Source: Mycobacterium sp. URHD0025 (GTDB lineage Bacteria; Actinomycetota; Actinomycetes; Mycobacteriales; Mycobacteriaceae). From it: a stretch of 64,000 bases of DNA. How positions within the stretch are numbered: position 1 is the first letter of the stretch; every line of letters starts with the position of its first letter. The notes below the pieces were generated by a model that was not told where the DNA came from, ran no database searches, and worked only from the letters and a program-made list of their open reading frames with translations. The stretch covers positions 310,001 through 374,000 of the forward strand of contig NZ_AUEQ01000001.1 in NCBI RefSeq assembly GCF_000426065.1, written 5' to 3'. Both the position numbers and the translations under genes were made by a program. Shown piece after piece: positions 25,170 through 34,047 of the stretch.

Positions 25170-26480
25170 ATGACAACTGTCCAAGCCAGCCGGCCCGGCC
25201 GGGTCGTCGCATCGAGCCTGATCGGCACGGTGATCGAATGGTATGAGTTCTATATTTATGGCACCGCCGCCGCGCTGGTGTTCGACAAATTGTTCTTCCC
25301 GAAGTTCGACTCGTTCATGGGTACATTGCTCTCGTTGTCGACGTTTGCCATCGCCTTCGTCGCGCGGCCCGTCGGTGCGGCGATCTTCGGCCACTACGGT
25401 GACCGCCTCGGCCGCAAGACCCTACTCGTGGTGTCGCTGGTATCGATGGGTGGGGCGACATTCCTGATTGGTGTTCTCCCAACGTATTCCGCCATCGGTG
25501 TCGCGGCACCGGTGATCCTGGTGGCACTGCGCCTGATCCAGGGGCTGTCGTTGGGCGGTGAATACGGCGGCGCGGTGTTGATGAGTATCGAGCACACCAA
25601 GGTTCACCGGCGCGGTCTCACGGGCGGAATCATCAACAGCGGAGCCAGCCTTGGCCTCATCCTGGCCACCGCGGTCTTCGGGCTGGTGTCGCTGCTTCCC
25701 GACGCGGCCTTCATGTCCTGGGGATGGCGAATCCCGTTCCTGCTCAGCGTCGTTCTGCTCGTCCTCGGCCTGTTCATCCGCCTGCGGGTTGCGGAGAGCC
25801 CCGAGTTCACCGCCGTCCGTGCCACCAACACCATCGAGCGCCTGCCGATTCGCACTGCCGTGACCAGCCATGGCCGAGAGATCGTGCTGATGGCGCTGGC
25901 TTACCTACCCACCGGCGTGATCTTCTACCTGGCGGCCGTTTTCTCGTTGTCCTACAGCACCAAAACGCTTGACCTCTCACGTCCGGTCATGCTCACGATC
26001 CTCTGTATCACCAACGCCATCGCCATCGTCGGCCTCGTCTACTTCGGATGGCTCTCCGACTTCAAGAACCGGAAACTGATCTACCAACTCGGGATAGCCG
26101 GCATGCTGGTGACACCGTGGATCTGGTTCGTCATGATGAATACCAAGTCCTACACGACAATTTTCTTCGCCTTCCTCGTGTTGCTCCTGCCGCAAGTCGC
26201 CAGCTACGGCACCATGCCGGCGTACTTCACGCATGTATTCCCGCCGCGGATCCGCTACACCGGTATGTCGCTGGGCTACAGCCTGGGAACCATCATCGGC
26301 AGCGGGTTGTCGCCGCTGATCGCCACGGCACTGCTCGGCAAGACGAACAACTGGCCCGCGGTGGCGATCTTCATCACGGCGCTCAACCTCATCGCGCTGC
26401 TCGCGACCTTCGGTCTGCGGGAACGGCATGTCGCCGAGCCGGCGATCGCAGCGCATATCCCCAGCCCGACGACCGCCTGA
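25170..26480 (+). CDS. MFS transporter, metabolite:H+ symporter (MHS) type
   Basis: A 436-residue permease with about 12 hydrophobic helices. The N-terminal Gly-Thr-Val-Ile-Glu-Trp-Tyr-Glu-Phe and Phe-Gly-His-Tyr-Gly-Asp-Arg-Leu-Gly-Arg-Lys, then Gly-Leu-Ser-Leu-Gly-Gly-Glu-Tyr-Gly-Gly, are signatures of the MHS/shikimate-proline symporter group. As the last gene before the terminator of a pyridine-type catabolic operon, it probably imports the carboxylated ring substrate. The characterised nicotinate importer NicT belongs to a different MFS subgroup. Confidence 0.9.
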   Translation: MTTVQASRPGRVVASSLIGTVIEWYEFYIYGTAAALVFDKLFFPKFDSFMGTLLSLSTFAIAFVARPVGAAIFGHYGDRLGRKTLLVVSLVSMGGATFLIGVLPTYSAIGVAAPVILVALRLIQGLSLGGEYGGAVLMSIEHTKVHRRGLTGGIINSGASLGLILATAVFGLVSLLPDAAFMSWGWRIPFLLSVVLLVLGLFIRLRVAESPEFTAVRATNTIERLPIRTAVTSHGREIVLMALAYLPTGVIFYLAAVFSLSYSTKTLDLSRPVMLTILCITNAIAIVGLVYFGWLSDFKNRKLIYQLGIAGMLVTPWIWFVMMNTKSYTTIFFAFLVLLLPQVASYGTMPAYFTHVFPPRIRYTGMSLGYSLGTIIGSGLSPLIATALLGKTNNWPAVAIFITALNLIALLATFGLRERHVAEPAIAAHIPSPTTA

Positions 26481-26522
26481 AGACACACCCAACCGGCAGG
26501 CCGGGATCGGCCGCCACGGTAA

Positions 26523-26556
26523 CAGTGCGCCACTCCCCAGAGGGAGTGGCGCACTG
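26523..26556. terminator. Strong 15-bp hairpin closing the pyridine-type operon
   Basis: A perfect 15-base stem (arms 26523-26537 and 26542-26556) with a four-base loop lies 43 bases after the transporter stop and 31 bases before the end of the convergent SDR. There is no long T-tract, as is common for mycobacterial terminators. It probably serves both directions. Confidence 0.75.
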
Positions 26557-26586
26557 CCGTATCTGAATGTGCGGCGCGACGGCAGA

Positions 26587-27321
26587 TCAGTGAGTGCTGG
26601 CGGCCGGTCGCACGATGATCTCGTTGACGTCCACCGTGGGGGGCTGTCCGATGGCGAATGCGATGGCGTCGGCGATCGCCGAAGCCGGTATCGCCAGGGC
26701 GCGATAGGTGCGCATGGCGTCACGGGCTGCCGGGTCTGAGATCGATTCGGCGAGTTCTGATTCAGTGACTCCCGGAGAGATCACACTCACCCTGATGCCG
26801 CCGGACTGTTCTTTACGCAGCCCTTCGGAAATGGCCCAGACGGCGAACTTGGTGGCGGAGTACACGGCCGCGGTCGGCTCCACTTCGTGGGCGCCGATGG
26901 ATGCCACGTTGACGATGTGCCCGCTTCCCTGCGATTGCATGACGGGAAGCGCCGCACTGATGCCATGCAGCACACCGCGGATGTTCACATCGATCATCCG
27001 ATTCCATTCATCGACCTTGTTCTCGGCCAGCGCCGACAGCGGCATGACGCCCGCATTGTTGATCACGACGTCCACGCTGCCGTAGGTGTCGACGGCGGCG
27101 GCGACGAACCGCCGGACGTCGGCGGCGTCGGTGACATCAAGCCGGCGAAACGACGCGGTGCCGCCAGAGGCCTCAATCCGCGCGGCCAGGGATTTCAGCC
27201 GTTCGATGCGGCGGGCACCGAGGAACAGTCGGTGACCGTCGCCGGCCAGGCGCAGTGCCGCGGCTTCGCCGATTCCGCTACTGGCTCCGGTGATCAGGAC
27301 GGTCTTCGGGCTCGTGGTCAT
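26587..27321 (-). CDS. Short-chain dehydrogenase/reductase
   Basis: A 244-residue classical SDR: Thr-Gly-Ala-Ser-Ser-Gly-Ile-Gly, Asn-Asn-Ala-Gly-Val, Ser in Asn-Val-Ala-Ser-Ile-Gly, and Tyr-Ser-Ala-Thr-Lys. The Arg after the first strand (Gly-Ala-Arg-Arg) suggests NADP preference. It lies 18 bases downstream of another SDR on the same strand, so the two probably form an operon under the divergent XRE-type regulator. Substrate unknown. Confidence 0.9.
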   Translation of the reverse strand: MTTSPKTVLITGASSGIGEAAALRLAGDGHRLFLGARRIERLKSLAARIEASGGTASFRRLDVTDAADVRRFVAAAVDTYGSVDVVINNAGVMPLSALAENKVDEWNRMIDVNIRGVLHGISAALPVMQSQGSGHIVNVASIGAHEVEPTAAVYSATKFAVWAISEGLRKEQSGGIRVSVISPGVTESELAESISDPAARDAMRTYRALAIPASAIADAIAFAIGQPPTVDVNEIIVRPAASTH

Positions 27322-27339
27322 GGTGGTTGGTCCTTCTGG

Positions 27340-28116
27340 CTAGACGGCTTGCTGGGTGGGCAGGATGGTGATTTCGGTGAGGTTGACGTGGCGCGGGACC
27401 GAGGCGATGAAAGCGACGGTTTCGGCGACATCGGCTGCGGTGAGCACGTCGATGTCGTTGATCAGGTCGGCCATCAACCGGCTCGCGTCGGGATCGGTGA
27501 CATGGCTGGGTAATTCGGTATCCACCATTCCCGGTTCGATGGTCGATACCCGCACCATCTTTCGGCCCAGTTCGACGCGCAACAGCCTGGTCAGCTGGCT
27601 GATATAGGCCTTGGTGCCCGAGTACACCGAGAACTTCTCCAGTACCCGGGTCGCCGCGATCGACGATGTGGTGATGAGGTCGGCTGCTTTACCGTGAGCT
27701 GCCGAATCGATGAGCTGCGGCACGAACGCGCCGATGACGTTCATGACGCCGGTGATGTTCAGGTCGATCTGCTGTTGCCAGTCCGCGAATCGGACGTCGT
27801 CGATCGGCGAGATCAATTGAACCCCGGCGTTGTTGAACACCAGATCAACCGGACCCAAGCGCGAGGCAATCTGCTCGGCGGCCGCGTTCACGGCCGACCT
27901 GTCTGTGACATCGAGCGGCAGCGCAAGCGCGGTGCCCCCCGCGGCGGTGATCCGTCGTGCGAGCGCGTCGAGCTTGTCGGTTCGGCGCGCCGCGATGGCG
28001 ACGCCGGCGCCCAACGATGCCAGCCGGAATGCGGTGGCTTCGCCGATGCCGCTGGAGGCTCCGGTGATGACAGCGACGCGGCCCGTCAACGGGGCCGAGG
28101 AGATCACGGTGGACAT
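27340..28116 (-). CDS. Short-chain dehydrogenase/reductase
   Basis: A 258-residue SDR: Thr-Gly-Ala-Ser-Ser-Gly-Ile-Gly, Asn-Asn-Ala-Gly-Val, Thr-Thr-Ser-Ser-Ile-Ala and Tyr-Ser-Gly-Thr-Lys. Ala-Ala-Arg-Arg-Thr after beta-2 suggests NADP. ATG 28116 is chosen because it opens just before the Rossmann motif. It is related to the SDR immediately downstream and to the one at 58655, both of which also sit near an XRE/MmyB-like regulator. Confidence 0.9.
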   Translation of the reverse strand: MSTVISSAPLTGRVAVITGASSGIGEATAFRLASLGAGVAIAARRTDKLDALARRITAAGGTALALPLDVTDRSAVNAAAEQIASRLGPVDLVFNNAGVQLISPIDDVRFADWQQQIDLNITGVMNVIGAFVPQLIDSAAHGKAADLITTSSIAATRVLEKFSVYSGTKAYISQLTRLLRVELGRKMVRVSTIEPGMVDTELPSHVTDPDASRLMADLINDIDVLTAADVAETVAFIASVPRHVNLTEITILPTQQAV

Positions 28117-28272
28117 ACGTCTTGTTCCCTTCGAGACTGCGTGGATATGTGCATTCGAGACAACAGGTCCGAAGGCCGGATTTGTGGACGCACGCTGGCC
28201 CGAAGTATCAGGGGACAAATTGGGCCACCATAGGCGTCGACGACCACGCCGCCGGGCGGCAGACTGGCCGTT

Positions 28273-29157
28273 ATGAGTGATCGGAAGCCCACCGAGCTGG
28301 CCGAATTCCTCAGTGCGCGGCGCGCGCGCCTCTCTCCACAGGATGTGGGACTGGACGGACCTGCCACGCGCCGGCGGGTTCCAGGCCTGCGCCGCGAGGA
28401 ACTGGCCAGGCTGGCCGGGGTCAGCGTCGACTACTACACCCGCCTGGAGCAGGGCCGCAGCCGCAGTGCGTCGGCCGATGTGCTCGATGCGCTCGCGACC
28501 GCGCTGCGCCTCAACGACGCCGAGCGCCAGCACCTGCATCTGCTGGCCAAACCCCTAGCAGTGCAACGCAAACGGCGCCCCCGCCCGCAATCGGTTCACC
28601 CGGCGACTCTGCGTCTGCTGGAACTTCTCGATCAAGTCTCCTCGCCGGCGTTCGTACTCGGCCGACGACTGGATGTGCTGGCGCACAACCGTTTGGCCGG
28701 TGCGCTGATCACCGAGTTCCGTGAACTTCCCGCCCCAATGCGCAATCAGGCCCGCTTCGTCTTTCTCGACCCACACTCGCGGGAGTTGTATGCCGACTGG
28801 GCGGAGGTGGCTGCCGACACCGTGGCGATGCTTCGCCTGGACGCCGGCCGCTACCCCGACGACGAGAAACTCTCGGCCCTGGTCGGTGAACTTTCAATCC
28901 GATCGGTGGAGTTCCGCAAATGGTGGTCGGACCACAACGTCGAACGCCGCACCACCGGAACCAAGGCCTACCACCATCCGATCGTCGGCGACCTCACTGT
29001 CGGGTACCAGGCGCTCAACCCGTCCGGTGACCCTGATCAGGTGCTCATCGTCTACACGACCGAACCCGGATCACCCGCCGAGACCTCGCTGCGACTCTTG
29101 GCCAATTGGCATGACGGCGAGCGTCACGCCGAGCCTTCCACGCGATCGGGCCGATAG
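28273..29157 (+). CDS. XRE-family regulator with MmyB-like C-terminal domain
   Basis: A 294-residue regulator. The N-terminal HTH has Gly-Leu-Arg-Arg-Glu-Glu-Leu-Ala-Arg-Leu-Ala-Gly-Val-Ser and Tyr-Tyr-Thr-Arg-Leu-Glu-Gln-Gly-Arg, the signature of the actinobacterial MmyB-like group. The C-terminal domain (about 110-280) is a PAS-like ligand pocket with Asp-Val-Leu-Ala-His-Asn, Phe-Leu-Asp-Pro and a His-His-Pro-x-Val-Gly segment; related proteins bind small hydrophobic molecules. It is divergent from two SDR genes, the expected targets. Confidence 0.92.
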   Translation: MSDRKPTELAEFLSARRARLSPQDVGLDGPATRRRVPGLRREELARLAGVSVDYYTRLEQGRSRSASADVLDALATALRLNDAERQHLHLLAKPLAVQRKRRPRPQSVHPATLRLLELLDQVSSPAFVLGRRLDVLAHNRLAGALITEFRELPAPMRNQARFVFLDPHSRELYADWAEVAADTVAMLRLDAGRYPDDEKLSALVGELSIRSVEFRKWWSDHNVERRTTGTKAYHHPIVGDLTVGYQALNPSGDPDQVLIVYTTEPGSPAETSLRLLANWHDGERHAEPSTRSGR

Positions 29158-29236
29158 CGCTCCGAGTTGCCAGAGTTGTTCGTGCAGCGCCGCCTCGATG
29201 CCCTCGGCGTCGCTCCGGACGCGGACAAGGAACCCA

Positions 29237-29821
29237 TCAGCCCTTGGTCATGCGCAGGATCAAGGCGACCGCGTCCTGCGAGTGGACTGCCGGAGTCAGA
29301 ACTTCTTGCAAGAGCAGGCCACGAATTGCGGCAATGGCGAGGGTGGCCATGGTCCGCGCCTCCTGGGTGTCATGCCCTTCGCGTTCCGCGAGCGAGGTCA
29401 GCATCGAGGTCAGGTCATCGAGCGAGTCGATGAACTCACGAAAGTCCCCTGGGCTGTACGCGGCGAGTCCTATGACGTGAAAGAAGCCGCGGGCACGCGA
29501 CAGCTGCTCAGGACGGGTGTAGGCCCGCCAGATCGCCATAACGAGGTCATCAAAGCTGCCCCGCTGAGCGATCTCGAAAAGCGCCTCGTTGTCACGAGAT
29601 CGCTGCACCGTGAGCATGGCCGCCAAGACACCAGAAAGTGACCCGAAGTGGTATCGCAGCAGGGCGTGGCTGGTCTCGGCCCGGGCGGCGACCTCACGCA
29701 GCGACATCTCCGGCGAGGGAAGGGCCCCCTCGAAGGCGTCGAGGAGCCGCGCCAGGAGACGCTCGCGGGCGTCGCCTTTGCGTTCCGCGGTTGACAGGAC
29801 CACGCCACACAGTTTATCCAT
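29237..29821 (-). CDS. TetR-family regulator
   Basis: A 194-residue TetR-like repressor. HTH: Ala-Arg-Leu-Leu-Asp-Ala-Phe-Glu, Ser-Leu-Arg-Glu-Val-Ala-Ala-Arg-Ala and recognition helix Ser-His-Ala-Leu-Leu-Arg-Tyr-His-Phe. The helical ligand domain starts near residue 75. Its ATG at 29821 lies inside a perfect palindrome, so binding would block both its own translation start region and the promoter of the divergent esterase gene. Confidence 0.87.
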   Translation of the reverse strand: MDKLCGVVLSTAERKGDARERLLARLLDAFEGALPSPEMSLREVAARAETSHALLRYHFGSLSGVLAAMLTVQRSRDNEALFEIAQRGSFDDLVMAIWRAYTRPEQLSRARGFFHVIGLAAYSPGDFREFIDSLDDLTSMLTSLAEREGHDTQEARTMATLAIAAIRGLLLQEVLTPAVHSQDAVALILRMTKG

Positions 29822-29828
29822 TGGATAA
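29791..29828 (+). promoter_or_regulatory. Esterase promoter overlapped by a TetR operator
   Basis: On the plus strand TTGACA (29791-29796), a 17-base spacer and TTATCC (29814-29819) form a good -35/-10 pair for the esterase gene at 29855. The palindrome TTATCCA-t-TGGATAA (29814-29828, 7-base arms) covers the -10 element and the first base of the divergent tetR start codon. A repressor bound here would exclude RNA polymerase. Confidence 0.6.
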
Positions 29829-29854
29829 CGCTTTTCCAATGATGAGGACCTTCG

Positions 29855-30709
29855 ATGAGCGCCATGTGGCAAGGCTGTCTCGCCGGCACCGACTATTTCG
29901 AGATACGTTCCAGCGGTGGGCATGACTACGGCGTCTGGGTCACCACGCCACCCGGCTACGACCCCGCCACGAAGCCAGCGCCTGTCGTGTACGTGCTCGA
30001 CGGCAACTTCGCCGTGGGCCTGACGGCTCCGCTCATCGTCAGCCAGCTGGACCCCATGCAACGGATCCAGCCCTACATCCAAGTCAGTGTCGGCTACGCG
30101 GGCGAGGAAGCACAGGACTGGGATCGGTTGCGCAACAGAGACTTCGTACCACCCGGCGAGCCCATCGCCACGGAGCTCATCGATGCCGTGGAGATGGGAC
30201 TGAAAGCGGGCATGAGGACACGCGAGGAAGCCGACGCCTACCTCGCCGAGCTACGCGACACCCACGCCGATGTATTCCTGAGTTTTCTTACCGCGGAACT
30301 GCACCCGCGGATCGAAACCGACTACGACACAGCCCCAAGCGGTCACGGCCTCTTCGGCTATTCCTACGGGGGCCTTTTCAGTCTGTACACCTGGCTCACC
30401 GGCAACCCTCTCTTCGAGAGCATCGGAGCGGGCAGCCCAGGCGTCGTCGCTGAAGACAGTCGGGTCTTCGCCCAGCTCGATGAGATGGGTGACAGCCATC
30501 GCGCCGCCAAGCTTCATGTGACCATCAACGACCGCGAGCTCCTCGGAGACCTCGCCGTCTACCAAAGCCTCGCGAAGAACACGGCCACCATCCTCCACCG
30601 CCTCACCGCACGCCGCGAAGCGGTCACCAGCGAGATCCTGCACGAAACGCACCTCACCGGCCTACAGGCCTCGTTCCTCAGTTACCTCAGGACCTGCCGC
30701 CCGCTGTAG
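29855..30709 (+). CDS. Alpha/beta hydrolase of the esterase D/Fes-like family
   Basis: A 284-residue putative serine esterase: Pro-Val-Val-Tyr-Val-Leu-Asp-Gly-Asn near the N-terminus (oxyanion region), nucleophile elbow Gly-Tyr-Ser-Tyr-Gly-Gly, and a late His in His-Glu-Thr-His-Leu. The pattern fits the esterase family that hydrolyses acyl esters and, in some members, siderophore lactones. No signal peptide, so cytoplasmic. A divergent TetR and an operator over its promoter indicate induction by substrate or product. Confidence 0.82.
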   Translation: MSAMWQGCLAGTDYFEIRSSGGHDYGVWVTTPPGYDPATKPAPVVYVLDGNFAVGLTAPLIVSQLDPMQRIQPYIQVSVGYAGEEAQDWDRLRNRDFVPPGEPIATELIDAVEMGLKAGMRTREEADAYLAELRDTHADVFLSFLTAELHPRIETDYDTAPSGHGLFGYSYGGLFSLYTWLTGNPLFESIGAGSPGVVAEDSRVFAQLDEMGDSHRAAKLHVTINDRELLGDLAVYQSLAKNTATILHRLTARREAVTSEILHETHLTGLQASFLSYLRTCRPL

Positions 30710-30837
30710 GCCGAACACCACCGTCTGGCAGCACCATTCAGTAGGGCTGACGACGTTTCTTGCGAATGAGCGCTTTCCACCGACCAAAGCACAATGAAAT
30801 TTCACAGTGAGCGTCTTACCAGGGTGCACAGGGGCGG

Positions 30838-31977
30838 TCAGGCTTGGACCACCTTGTAGACGGCGTTCAGGTACGCCTCGCTGCGCGGAGAACCGAGAAG
30901 GCCGCCGCCCATTCTGTTCATCGCGTAGGTGACCGTCATCCGCCGGTCGAGATCCATGACGACCATCGATCCGCCCCAACCGCCCCAGAAGCAGATCCTC
31001 TCATCGGGGATGAAGGGGACCGTGGCGGTCTGAGGAAGTCCGTAACCCATGCCGAACCGCAGCGGAACTCCGAGCACACCGTCGGGCCCGTTGCTCTGTT
31101 CCTCGAAGATCAGATCGACCGTGTCTTGTGTCAGCAACGTCGTGTCGTCGACTGTCCCGCCGCGCGCAATGACCGACATGATCCGCGCAAGCGATCGGGC
31201 ATTACCGTGCCCGTTGTAAGCACCGAGATCAGCGCGCCGCCACGCTGCTGTGTTGGCTGCGGCCGCATCGAGTGGCGGGGTGCCCAAAGCCTTGCGGGTC
31301 AGATTGTCCTCGGGAAGCGCGGTCAGATCTATCGGAAGCGGCGGCGGCGGAACGACATCGGCGATTCGCGGCCAGTCCGATTCGCGAGCACCGATCTGGA
31401 AATCAGCGCCCAGCGGCCCGGCGATCTCGTCCGCGACGAACTGGGCGAGCGTTTTGCCGGATACTCGACGAACAACTTCGCCGAGCAGCTGGCCGAAATT
31501 CTGCGCGTGGTACCCGGATGCGGTTCCCGGCTCCCACCACGGCGCCTGGGCGGCCAGACGTGAGCTCGCCAGCTCCCAGTCATAGAGGTCATCGAGGTCG
31601 AACGGTTGGTCCCAGCCGGCGACACCGGAAGTGTGTGAAAGCAGATGGCGGAGTTCGATGCGGTCTTTACCGTTGGCTGCGAATTCGGGCCAGTACCTCG
31701 CCACCGGCGCGTAGACATCGAGCAGGCCCCGGTCCACCAGCATCAGCACCGCCAGACTCGTGACCGTCTTTGTTGACGACCACACGTTCGTGATGGTGTC
31801 AGCGCCCCATGGCCGGGTGCGTTCACCATCACGGAATCCGCCCCAGAGATCGACCAGGACATCACCATTCACGTCGACAACTATCGACGCGCCCAGTTCC
31901 TCGCCCGAGGTGAGGTTCTTCTCGAATTCCATTCGGAGCAAGTCGAAGTCGGGGCTACAGTACCCATGCGCGGTCAT
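30838..31977 (-). CDS. Class C beta-lactamase-like serine hydrolase (EstB type)
   Basis: A 379-residue serine hydrolase of the beta-lactamase/EstB group. Catalytic Ser67-x-x-Lys70 lies in Trp-Ser-Ser-Thr-Lys-Thr-Val, followed by Leu-Leu-Ser-His-Thr-Ser-Gly, the Tyr motif Tyr-His-Ala-Gln-Asn, and a C-terminal Trp-Gly-Gly-Trp-Gly-Gly-Ser. Without a signal peptide it is more probably a cytoplasmic esterase than an antibiotic-degrading lactamase. Its ATG overlaps the stop of the upstream TetR gene (ATGA), so the two form an operon. Confidence 0.87.
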   Translation of the reverse strand: MTAHGYCSPDFDLLRMEFEKNLTSGEELGASIVVDVNGDVLVDLWGGFRDGERTRPWGADTITNVWSSTKTVTSLAVLMLVDRGLLDVYAPVARYWPEFAANGKDRIELRHLLSHTSGVAGWDQPFDLDDLYDWELASSRLAAQAPWWEPGTASGYHAQNFGQLLGEVVRRVSGKTLAQFVADEIAGPLGADFQIGARESDWPRIADVVPPPPLPIDLTALPEDNLTRKALGTPPLDAAAANTAAWRRADLGAYNGHGNARSLARIMSVIARGGTVDDTTLLTQDTVDLIFEEQSNGPDGVLGVPLRFGMGYGLPQTATVPFIPDERICFWGGWGGSMVVMDLDRRMTVTYAMNRMGGGLLGSPRSEAYLNAVYKVVQA

Positions 31978-32570
31978 GACGAAATCCCTTTCGGTTGGTA
32001 GCTCGCGTCGCCGAGCAAGGCCGCTACCGCGATAGCAGCCTTGGCTGCATCGGGGCGTTCGCCGGTGATGATGTCGGCATAGACGAACGATTCGGCGATT
32101 CGCGCGATGAGGTACGCCAGGTCGTGCGCCGACATCGGGTGGACGAGGTTGCCACGGTCCAGCTCTTGCTGCACCAGACGCTCTGTGGCAGCGATCGTTT
32201 CGTGTTGCACCGGGCTGGCCTTCGTGGTGAGGACGCGCAGAGCCCGTTGGGGTTCGCGGCGCAGAAACGCACGAAAGTACGGTGCATCGACGAGCGCCTG
32301 GGCGAACCCGCCCGTCGCATCGGCGATCCGCGCAGCACCACGGCGCTTGGTCGCGGCCACAGCGGACCGATATGTCGGCTCGGCCAGCGACCACAGAACG
32401 GTCGCCAGCAACTGATCCTGATTGCCAACCCAGCGGAACAGCGTGGACCGGTCGACACCGAGTTCGGCGGCGAGCTTCTGCATGTCGATTCGGTCCCCTT
32501 CAAGGAACCGGCGGCGCGCGACGGCGACCGCGTGATCGCGTCCTGGGCCACTGTGACCGGGAACACTCAT
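31974..32570 (-). CDS. TetR-family regulator (QsdR-like)
   Basis: A 198-residue TetR regulator whose DNA-binding part has [17 protein letters not shown], the QsdR-type recognition helix. The C-terminal region ends Tyr-Gln-Pro-Lys-Gly. It is co-directional and overlaps the beta-lactamase-like gene, so it probably controls its own operon. QsdR relatives sit beside lactonases in actinobacteria. Confidence 0.87.
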   Translation of the reverse strand: MSVPGHSGPGRDHAVAVARRRFLEGDRIDMQKLAAELGVDRSTLFRWVGNQDQLLATVLWSLAEPTYRSAVAATKRRGAARIADATGGFAQALVDAPYFRAFLRREPQRALRVLTTKASPVQHETIAATERLVQQELDRGNLVHPMSAHDLAYLIARIAESFVYADIITGERPDAAKAAIAVAALLGDASYQPKGISS

Positions 32571-32742
32571 GGATGCAACATATCGCTTTACGGTGCATCA
32601 AATCAAGCAACTGTTGCATCTGCACTTTCTCGACTCGCCCGCTCATCGCCCGGCGCCGCCCCAGCGATGAGGGCGACGTAATATATCGAGCGTGCTAGTC
32701 TTTAGCGCGTAAGCAAATGGCCTACTAGAAAAGTGGTGGACA

Positions 32743-33177
32743 GTGTCGCAGGCGTCTCGTGGCGACTTGGGTAAACAGCTTTCGTTTGCGCTGTACGGGG
32801 CCGCCAACCGGATGATCCGCCAGCACAAGCCGTTCCTCGAACCGCTGGGCTTGACGTTTCCTCAGTACCTCGTGGTACTGGCGCTACTGGATGGCGCACC
32901 GCTTCCGGTCGGCGCCTTGGGCGCGCGCCTGGACATGGACACGGGCACGATCACGCCGTTGGTCAAGCGACTGGAGGCCATCGGAATGGTGACGCGGACA
33001 CGGGACATAGCCGACGAGCGGAGGGTGTTCGTCGATCTGACGGCCCATGGCCGCGCGCTCGAACCCGAGATCCGAGGCGTCACTGATCAAATCAAATCAG
33101 CCTGTCAGCTCACCGACACGGGCATCGACGAACTCCGGCGCACGCTCGAAGGACTCGCACACCCTGCGGTCGACTAG
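32743..33177 (+). CDS. MarR-family regulator
   Basis: A 144-residue MarR regulator: Leu-Thr-Phe-Pro-Gln-Tyr-Leu-Val-Val-Leu before the HTH, Leu-Gly-Ala-Arg-Leu-Asp-Met-Asp-Thr-Gly-Thr-Ile-Thr-Pro-Leu-Val-Lys-Arg-Leu as the recognition helix, and Asp-Glu-Arg-Arg-Val wing. The helix resembles OhrR, but the redox-sensing N-terminal Cys is absent, so a ligand-binding mode is more likely. GTG start. It precedes the NADP reductase gene by 24 bases in the same direction. Confidence 0.9.
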   Translation: MSQASRGDLGKQLSFALYGAANRMIRQHKPFLEPLGLTFPQYLVVLALLDGAPLPVGALGARLDMDTGTITPLVKRLEAIGMVTRTRDIADERRVFVDLTAHGRALEPEIRGVTDQIKSACQLTDTGIDELRRTLEGLAHPAVD

Positions 33178-33201
33178 ACCAGGCACACAAAGGGAATCAC
33201 T

Positions 33202-33948
33202 ATGAAGATCGGAATCATCGGCGTCGGCCACATCGGCAAGACGCTCAGCCAGAGGCTCGCCGGCGCAGGGCACGACGTCAAGGTGGCCAACTCACGCGGC
33301 CCGGAAACTATTGAGGCCGACGCGCTGCGGACTGGAGCACGGGCGGTACCGGCATCGGACGCCGCAAAAGACGTCGACGTCGTGATCCTCTCCGTCCCCC
33401 TCAACCGCATACCCAGCATCGCGCCGGTCTTGGATGGGGCGTCAGCCGACACCGTCGTCATCGACACATCCAACTACTACCCGGCGCGGGACTCCCGGAT
33501 CCGGGCCATCGAGGACGGCCAGATCGAAAGCCTCTGGGTTGCCGAACAACTCGGCCGTCCAGTGGTCAAGGCATGGAACGCCATCGGATCAGGATCGTTC
33601 GCCAACAAAAGCACGCCGCCGGGGACGCCGGGCCGCATAGCGATCCCCGTCGCAGCCGATGACGCCACGTCGCGGGCTCTGGGCATCGCCCTCGTCGAGG
33701 AAACGGGCTTCGACGGGTTCGACGCCGGCGGGCTAGACCAGTCATGGCGCCAGCAGCCCGGAGCGCCCGCCTATTGCACCGACCTGACCAGCGATGAGAT
33801 GCCGTCCGCGCTCGCGAGGGCCGACGCTGCGAGATCCCCGAAACGCCGCGACATCGGCATGGCCGCCGTCGCTGAACGATTCGGCGCGGACGGAACCAAC
33901 CCGGACGACGACTATGGCGTTCGCCTGAATCGCGTCCTCAACATGTGA
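33202..33948 (+). CDS. NADP(H)-dependent F420-oxidoreductase-like protein
   Basis: A 248-residue protein with an N-terminal Rossmann fold (Ile-Gly-Ile-Ile-Gly-Val-Gly-His-Ile-Gly) followed by Val-Ala-Asn-Ser-Arg-Gly, an NADP 2'-phosphate-type pocket, and Val-Lys-Ala-Trp-Asn-Ala. It resembles the F420:NADP oxidoreductase-like family, which in mycobacteria includes diverse dinucleotide-binding reductases. Between a MarR gene and an LLM F420-dependent gene, a role in reducing a flavin-type cofactor or small substrate is plausible but not proven. Confidence 0.82.
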   Translation: MKIGIIGVGHIGKTLSQRLAGAGHDVKVANSRGPETIEADALRTGARAVPASDAAKDVDVVILSVPLNRIPSIAPVLDGASADTVVIDTSNYYPARDSRIRAIEDGQIESLWVAEQLGRPVVKAWNAIGSGSFANKSTPPGTPGRIAIPVAADDATSRALGIALVEETGFDGFDAGGLDQSWRQQPGAPAYCTDLTSDEMPSALARADAARSPKRRDIGMAAVAERFGADGTNPDDDYGVRLNRVLNM

Positions 33949-34047
33949 CGGCAACTTCGCACTTCCTTTCCATCTGCACAGCCCCGGTCCGCGTGGCGAA
34001 ACCGCGTGCGGCAGCGCTGTCGCAGTCGTCTCTCAGAACGGAAAATC

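Noticed and set aside
30838..31977. Antibiotic-resistance beta-lactamase
   Set aside because: SxxK motif is present but there is no signal peptide, and the pattern matches EstB-type esterases.
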